NCBI GenBank assembly: GCA_001799195.1
Contig: MGSU01000016.1
Span: 21,530-32,186 of the forward strand
Origin: Deltaproteobacteria bacterium RIFOXYA12_FULL_61_11
GTDB lineage: Bacteria; Bdellovibrionota_F; JAHFAK01; YA12-FULL-61-11
Direction: 5' to 3'
Length of the DNA stretch: 10,657 nucleotides
The position numbers and the translations under genes were made by a program. This document shows positions 1 to 7,300 of the stretch, one piece after another; position 1 is the first letter of the stretch, and the number at the start of each line of letters is the position of its first letter. Under the pieces are notes generated by a model, which ran no database searches, had not been told where the DNA came from, and saw only the letters and a program-made list of their open reading frames with translations.

Positions 1-1325
1 GGTTCGACCCAGGGGAGACCGGCCCGATCGAGATACTCTCCCATGCCCTTGACCATGCCGGTGTCGCGCCACGCCGGCCAACTCAGGGCCAGGCGACGCC
101 CCCTGCCCTGCTGAGCCCAGCGATCGAGGTGGGCGTTGGCCCCGGCATAAGCGGCGAAACCCGAACCAAGACCGGGCAAGTAAGAAGCGAGGGAGGTGAA
201 GAGCAGGATGAAGTCGGGTTCTTCGTGCTCGAGCAAAGCTCGGAAGAGAGCGAGGGGTCCGAGCTTGGCCTCGAACACGGCTTCGAGTTCGCCGAGCGAG
301 TGGTTCGCGAAGCCCGGATGCAAAAGGTCTATCCGGCCGGCGCAGTGGATCAGGCCTCTCAGCGGTAGATCGCGGAGGCGTGTAGAGCGGAGGTGGAGCA
401 GTCCGGCAGCATCCCCGGTATAATAGGTCACACTGTCGAAACGTCCTTGCAGCGCGAGGAGCCGGCGCAGGGAGCGTTGACGTGCATCCCCGGCCGGGAG
501 GCTCGCGGCGAGGTCGCGCCAGGTGCCCGGTTCGCCGAGGTCGGCCGACCCCACGATCAGCAGGTGGCGGACCCCTCGCCGGAAGAGGCGTTCCGCGAGC
601 AGGAAGCCGATATCGCCGGTGCCCCCGGCAAGCAGGTACAAGCCCTCGGGATCGAACCGCGCCTCTTCTCGAGGGCGTGGAGGGATCGCCTGGAGGGCCA
701 TGCGGGGTTCCAGGCGCCTACCGTTGCGCCAGACGGCGTCGGGTTGGTGCCCTCCGACCATCTCCCTCACCAGGAGGGCCGGGACACCGGGGTCCAACCG
801 TTCGAGTTGCAGGTTGCGCGGCCGCAGCCAGCGGTACTCGTCGCCGAGGACTCTATAGACGCCCTCGAGCGGCGAGCAGTCCCTCTCGGTCAGTGAGAGG
901 TGAACCAGATGGAAGGTTTCGGTGCGGTCCCGGCCGGCCAGCCGGCGCAGGAGTTCCAGTCTGCAACGCAGCGATACGGAGTTGTCGGGGGAGAGGTCGC
1001 AGGCGTCTACCAACCCGCAGCAGTCCGGTTCCTCGTCCAGTCGGGCGAGTATCGCGGTGGCGGCTGCTAGCGGGTCCTCGAGGGAAATCCGGCCTCGGGA
1101 CGCATCCGGACCGAGGACCAGGACCACGAATTCGACCTCCGCGGACGCTTGCAGGAGCGGGGAAGTCCGGTCCTCTTCCGAGGTGAGCAGTATAAATCGG
1201 GGACGCTCGAGCACCTGTAGGCCGGGGAGGTGTTCACGTTGTTCCAAGTCCAAACGCCAGAGGGCCAAGCTCTCGCTGCTCGTGGTCTGGGCGGAAGGTT
1301 CAGACGTGCTAGCAGCCGGTGCCGG
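1..1325 (-). other. Ketoreductase domain KR2, A-type by motif (runs to window edge)
   Basis: The structural half covers about residues 2785-3000, followed by the catalytic half with the NADPH motif AGGTGDIG near residue 3014. Lys3132, Ser3156, Tyr3171 and Asn3175 form the expected catalytic set. Ser and Tyr are 15 residues apart rather than 13, a two-residue longer loop (SYLPGLGSGF) known in many trans-AT KRs. The LDD position reads IDL (Asp3111-Leu3112), so the diagnostic second Asp is missing and an A-type (L-configured) hydroxyl is predicted, opposite to KR1. The WPAW motif after the active site is present. The C-terminal end, and whatever follows, lies outside the window. Confidence 0.9.
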
Positions 1326-4300
1326 CCAGTAGCGCATCCTCTCGAAGGGATAGCCAGGAAGATGCAAGGTCCTGCCCTGATCGGCCTCGGCGAGAGCATC
1401 CCCGGGCAGGGTTTCCCCACGAGCGTAGGCTTGGGCAAGGTCCTCGAGGACCGCCTTGCGATCCTTCGAAGGTAATGACGTGATGATTGGTTCCCCGGAG
1501 CGAGGTTGGTCTTCGTTGCAACCGGGACGGGTTGCACGTGCCAGCCCGAGGAGGTCGGGGCGTTCGAGTTCGGCGATCAAGTCGGCCCGTTCCTGTACGA
1601 GCAGCGCGAGTCGTACCTCGTGATGCCTGCGTCCGAGGGTGAGGGTGTGAGCGATATCACACAGCGAAGCGGTGGCGCCGGGGCCTTGTAACCATGCACG
1701 AAGCGTGTGCACCTGTTCCTGCAGGAGAGGCGCGGTCTTTGCCGAGAGCGGGAGCAACCAGGGCCCGGCAGCAGGCTTGGAGCGAGAGGGCTCCTCGGGA
1801 GCTTCCTCGAGGACGACATGACAATTGGTGCCGCTGATGCCGAAAGCGCTGACGCCGGCCCGCCGCGGAATACCCTCCCGACCGATGGTCCAGGGAGCCT
1901 TCTCGGACCCGATATGGAACGGAGTACCGGTGAACTCCAGTAAGTCGTTGAGCGGTTCGCTATGCAGGGAAGGGACCAAGGTACGATGGTAGAGACACAG
2001 CACCGTTTTGATCAAACCCGCGATGCCGGCGGCCGCGCCGAGGTGACCGAGGTTGGATTTCACCGAGCCGAGGACGCAACGGAAGTCGCGACGCGAAGCC
2101 ATGCGGAAGGCCCGGGTCAGGGCTTCGAACTCCACGGGATCTCCCAAGCGCGTGCCGGTGCCGTGGGCCTCCACGTAGCCCAGAGTGGCCGGGTCGATAC
2201 TATAGCGCTCATAGACTTGGCGTTCGAGGCGTTCTTGGGCCAGAGAACTCGGAGCGGTCATGCCGTTGGTGCGGCCGTCGTGGTTGACACCCGAGCCGAG
2301 GATCAGGGCGTAGACCGGGTTCTTGTCCCGCCGCGCGGCGGACAGGGGTTTGAGTACCACCACTCCGGCGCCCTCGCCGGGCACGAAACCGTCGGCCGAG
2401 CGGGAGAAGGTCCTGCAGCGACCGCTGGGAGAAAGCATCCCTGCCTTGGAAGCCAGGAGGTAGAACATGGGTGAGCTGTACACGTTGACCCCGCCCGCCA
2501 AGGCCAGGTCGCATTCTCCCGCGCGCAGGGCGGAACAGGCGAGGTGCAAGGCGACCAGGGAGGAGGAACACGCAGTATCGACCGGGAGACATGGTCCGTG
2601 CAGATCGAACAGGTAAGACAGTCTAGCTGAGAGGATCGAAGCGATGTTGCCGGTGTAGAGCAAGGGACTGAGGGGTTCTCGGCTGCGTCGCAGGACCTCG
2701 CCGTAATCGCCTGCGCCGGCGCCGACGAACACCCCGCAGGCCGAACCGTGAAGACCCTCGCCGACCATGCCCGCGTCTTCGAGGGCATGGTACGCGGTCT
2801 CGAGGAAAAGGCGCTGCTGGGGATCCGCGTAGAGAGCCTCCGCTCCGGAGAGCCCGAAGAAGAGGGGATCGAAGTGTTCGACCGAAGCGAGGAAACCTCC
2901 CTCGGTGCAGGTCAGGGCGGCCAGAGCAGCTTTCCGTTCGGCCGGGGGATAACATTCGAACCAACGGTGTTCGGGCAGAGGACCGACCGCATCGACGCCC
3001 GCAGCGAGATTAGCCCAGAGTTGTTCTAGCGTCGTGCTGCCTGGAAAGGTCGCAGCCATACCGATGACCGCAATCGGTTCGTCGGATGGGCGGGCACCAG
3101 AGGTCGAAAACCGGACTGCTGAGGCCGGACGTTCGACCGCGGAAGGGCGGGGGCGCATGCGCTCGGGCACTCCGGCGAGCAAGGTGCGGAGGTTGGTACG
3201 GCTGGTGCGCAGACCTTCGAGGACCACCAGGGGACGGTCCTGTTCGTCGTACAGAGCCAAGTCCAAGTCACTGTGAGTCGGCTGCTGCGAGATCGTCGCG
3301 ACGTGGCCGCGATAGCGCTCGGACACCAGAGGCCCGTATATGGTCAGGGAGCGTGCGCCCACGGGCACGAACAAGCTCTGCTCCGGGTCGATGGGGAGGT
3401 TCGCCAGGTATTGGCCGATCTGGAGCAATCCGTTCAAGGCCCAGGGATCGACGAGGTACCGGGCTCGTTCGGGAGCGCGCTCGGGAGCGTGCCGTAGGGT
3501 GGCGATGGCACTGCCGTTGGTGAGGAGGAAGTCGTGGACCACCTGGTACGCCGGACCGAAGGTCGCGCCGCGCAGGTTGCCGTAGAACGCATGTTTGTCG
3601 AGGTGCACGTCCTTGCACGCGGTGATGGTGGCCCAGGGAGGTGTTGCAGGGACCGCTGGTCTCTCGTAGGAGAGAGAACATGTAAGGCAGGGGGCTTCAA
3701 TACCGTCCGGTCCGAGGAGCCCGAGGGTCAGGCCAAATCCTCCGACCTTCGCGCGGAAGCGCAGGAGGAGGTCGGTTCGGAGCCCGATCATGCAGAACAC
3801 GGGAGTACGGATCTGCACGTTGCGGAGGCTGACTTCGAAGGGAGTGAACAGGCCGGCGCCTGCCTCGAAGATCAACTCGGCCAGGGCATCGAGAGAGAGG
3901 AAGGCCACGCCTTCGCCAAGAGCGTGTTCGCGGGTCAAGACGTCGGTATCAGGTCCGAGGCTGCAAGCCAGAACCGCGAGGTCGCCCTCGTTCTTTGGAA
4001 AGGGCAGAAACGTGAAGGCGGAGCCTTTCGATTCCAGGCCCTCGGAAGGGAGCCTTCCAGGTCGAGCGACCGCGGAGGGCGAGACCGGTGCCTGGACCGG
4101 CGAGAGGTGTTCGAGCTGGGAGGCTAAACGGCGCAGGGTGGGGTGATCGAACAAAGTTGTCGGCGTCAGGTCGACATGGAGGCGTTGCCGCAGCCGTTGG
4201 ACCAGTTCTACCGCGACGAGGGAATCCACTCCGAACTCGCTGAAAGGTCTGTCGAGCTCGAGTTCCTCGGGTGGGAGGGCGAGGTGCTCGGCCACCATGG

Positions 4301-7300
4301 CGCGCAGCTCTTGGAGCCGCCCGGTAGACGGTTGGGGAGAGCAGGGCTCGGGAGCGGGCCGGGTCGATACCTCCTTCTCCTGTACCATCGAGAGGGGAAG
4401 CGAGCCGTCGCTGACAGAGACCAGGACGGCTTGGGCGAAGTCGTCTTCGCCTTTGGTTCCCGGCATGCCGTACACTGCGGTGGCAAGGAACCCTGCTTCG
4501 GCCAGCAAGGTTCTCCAGCCGGAGCAGCTTGTTAGAGGGGCTCCGGGGAGCCGCAACTCTTTGTCCTGGAAGAGCCACCAGCCGTCCAGGAGTCCGAAGG
4601 TCATGGTGGCGAAGGCTTGCGAGGCTACGACCTCGTTGAGGAGCAGAACCCCACCCGCGGCGAGCAGGGCTTTAACCTGTTCGAGAGTGTGGCGCAGCGA
4701 GCTGGTGGCGTGCAGGACGTTCGAGGCTACCACCAGATCGTGTTCACCCGGTCGGAAACCCTGAGCTGCCAAGCTTTTCTCGAGGTCGAGCAGTCGGAAC
4801 TCGGGTTTGCAGGCGTTGTCCGTGAAAAGAGTACGGCCGTGCTCGAGGAAGACTCTGGAGAGATCGGTGTACCGGTAGCGCACCCGTGGAGCAAGGTCCC
4901 CGAGAGAGGCCAGCACCGCCCGGGTAGCACTACCCGTGCCGGCACCGACTTCCAGGAGCAGCACTTCCTCGCGTCGGGTGAGCAGAACCCGGATAATAGC
5001 AGCGAGGTGCGAGGCCAGGAGAGCGTTGTGGTAATCGGCGCCCGGGGTTCCCTCGTACACCGGCCGGACCAGGTGAGGGGATCCCTCGGGAAAGAATACC
5101 TGGGTCGCGGGGAGCTCTCCGCGGAGGATGGAGAGATAGTTGGTTGCCGCAGCCTCGAGCAGCGGCAAGAAGGGAGCGAGCGCGGGATGCTCGGTGGAGA
5201 GGCGATCGCGGAGCCGGTCGGCCAGGGTCGACAATTCGACCGACGACTGGGTCTGGAAGAATCCCCCTGTGGTCGCGTCTTGCCGGTTTCCTTGCCGAGC
5301 CTCGTGGAGGTGCGAGAGCATGGCGTGTACGTGCCCGTGCAGGGCAGGGATAACTCCCAGGGCTGTTGCGTACTCGGTGGCCTTGTCCGGTGAGGGTGGC
5401 GGGGAGGCTGTGGTTGCGCCGACCGCTCGCAGGAAGTACACGAGACTTAGGTGTTGGAGCATGTTCATGCCCGGCGCAAGATCGAGGGCCTCCGGTGGGG
5501 GCACCGGGGGAGGCACTTCCGAGAACCCTGCCGAGGTCGGGAAACGCGCGGGTAGTGCGACGCGCTGGGCTTCCTGCGATAGCCCGAGCTGACCGCGCAG
5601 GACGGGAGAGAGCTTGAACGGGATTATCCGCCATTGCGAGGAACCGGAGAAGGCCTCGAAGAGATCGAGACCCTCTGCCACGCCGATCGAGAGGATGCCC
5701 TGGCGTTCGAGGGCGGTGCGGTATTCCGGCCGGGCCACGGATCCCACCTCTCCCCAAAAACCCCAGTTGAGGAGTTTGACCGGCAGCCCGAGGTTGGTGC
5801 GCAGGAACTGGGCGAAGTAGTCTTGGAAGGTCGAGGCCGCGGCGTAGTTCGCCTGACCGGCGTTGCCGAACACGCTGATCGCCGAGGAGAAGAAACAGAG
5901 GAAATCGAGTTCGGCTCCCGCGAAGGTCCGAGCAAGGTTCACGCTGCCGTGGACCTTCGGCCGCAAGGCGGCGAGGAATCTCTGCTTGTTCTGCCGGAAC
6001 AGGGTCGCGTCGGCCAGGACCAAGGCCGAGTGGATCACCCCGTGCACGGGACCGAACGCGGCTTCGACCTCCTCCCTGCACCTTGCCAGGGCTGTGCTGT
6101 TGGTAACGTCGGCGGGGAAATAGCGAGCTTGGCCGCCGAGGGTTGTCAGTTCCTCCAGCTCGGTCCGGCCTCGCTGATCGAGGGGCCTGCGTCCGACCAG
6201 GGCGAGCTTGGCCTGGTACCGGCGGGCGAGGTGGCGGGCGACCTCGAGGCCCAAACCTCCCAGACCTCCCACGATGAGGTAACATCCCCGGTCACGAAAG
6301 GGGGCGTATTCTGCCGGAGCGAGCGTCAGCGCCTCCAGCCGTCTGACGTAGCGTCGGCCGCGGCGGAAGGCCAACTCGCGCTCCGTCGCGGGATCCTGTT
6401 CGGCGACGACCGAGGCCAGGGTCGCCTCGCGGTAGGGGCTTTCCTTCGACAACTCGGGAGAAGCCAGGTCCACCAAAATGGTGCGGATGGCGCGTTGCTC
6501 TTGGGCAAGTACTTTTACCAGACCGCAGAGGGTCGCAGGTCCAGGGTCGCAGATCTGGTCCCGCCCGTCGAGCACGGCGAGCTCCAAGGTGAGTACCTTG
6601 AGCAGCAGGGGGCGTTCAGAGGAACGTGCGACCAGGACCTTTGCCAACTGCAGCCCGAGCAGAGCAGTGCGTTCGGCCTGGAGTTCGAGGTCCGACGAGA
6701 GCCGGGGAGGCCGCGGTGGAGGTGGGAGCAGGTATACAGTGCCGCCGGCGGGTACTCGTTCCAAGGCCGAGCGCAGGGTTTGTTCCAGGTGGGGATCGTC
6801 CGGGGAGAGAGGATCGGTGAGTTCTTCGATCGGTCTGTCCGCGTGGAACTCGCGTAAGGCCTCGGCCAAGAGCGGATATCGTTCCCCATAGTGCAAGAAG
6901 AGAGAAGCCCCCTCCGGCGCTCGCGACTGGACTGGCGAAGCGCTCCAGCGCAGGTCGTAGAGATAGTCCGGCGTGGAGTTCCACGGCCGCAGCCTGGTTT
7001 GGAACCGCAGACCTTCGAGCTTGGCTACCAGCGCACCGGAGCTCTCGAACAGGTGCAGGTCGAAACAGACCCGCCCTGCCTCTGGTGCAGAGGAAGTCCT
7101 GCGGACATGGACCGTGGCCGCTCGGATGAGAGGAGCGTGGAGCGTACACCGGTCGAGCAGGTACGGCACCGGCGCCAGGTCCTGACGCCCCGCCACAACG
7201 AGGGCCAGGGCTGCTTGGAAGGCCGCATCGAGCACTCCGGCAGCGTTGAGGACATGGGAAGGCTCGGGAATCGCCTCCTGCTTGAGCAGCTCGGCCACGA

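Noticed and set aside
895-1320. Additional DH domain between KS2 and KR2
   Set aside because: No HxxxGxxxxP or DxxxQ motif is present. The length and position fit the structural half of KR2.
4930-6285. Long minus-strand open frame of 451 codons
   Set aside because: It is a frame-shifted shadow of the KR1-cMT part of the PKS. Its product is Arg/Pro/Gly-rich with no domain motif, and the true PKS frame across it shows the KR and SAM motifs.
6283-6300. Possible frameshift in the PKS between the start codon and KR1
   Set aside because: An apparent phase change came from miscounting the start codon by one base. With the ATG at 9659, all checked motifs from KS1 to KR2 share one phase.
5634-6857. 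Plus-strand open frame of 407 codons
   Set aside because: It is the antisense shadow of DH1-KR1 in GC-rich DNA. It has low-complexity composition and no recognisable motif, and it is fully contained in the PKS gene.
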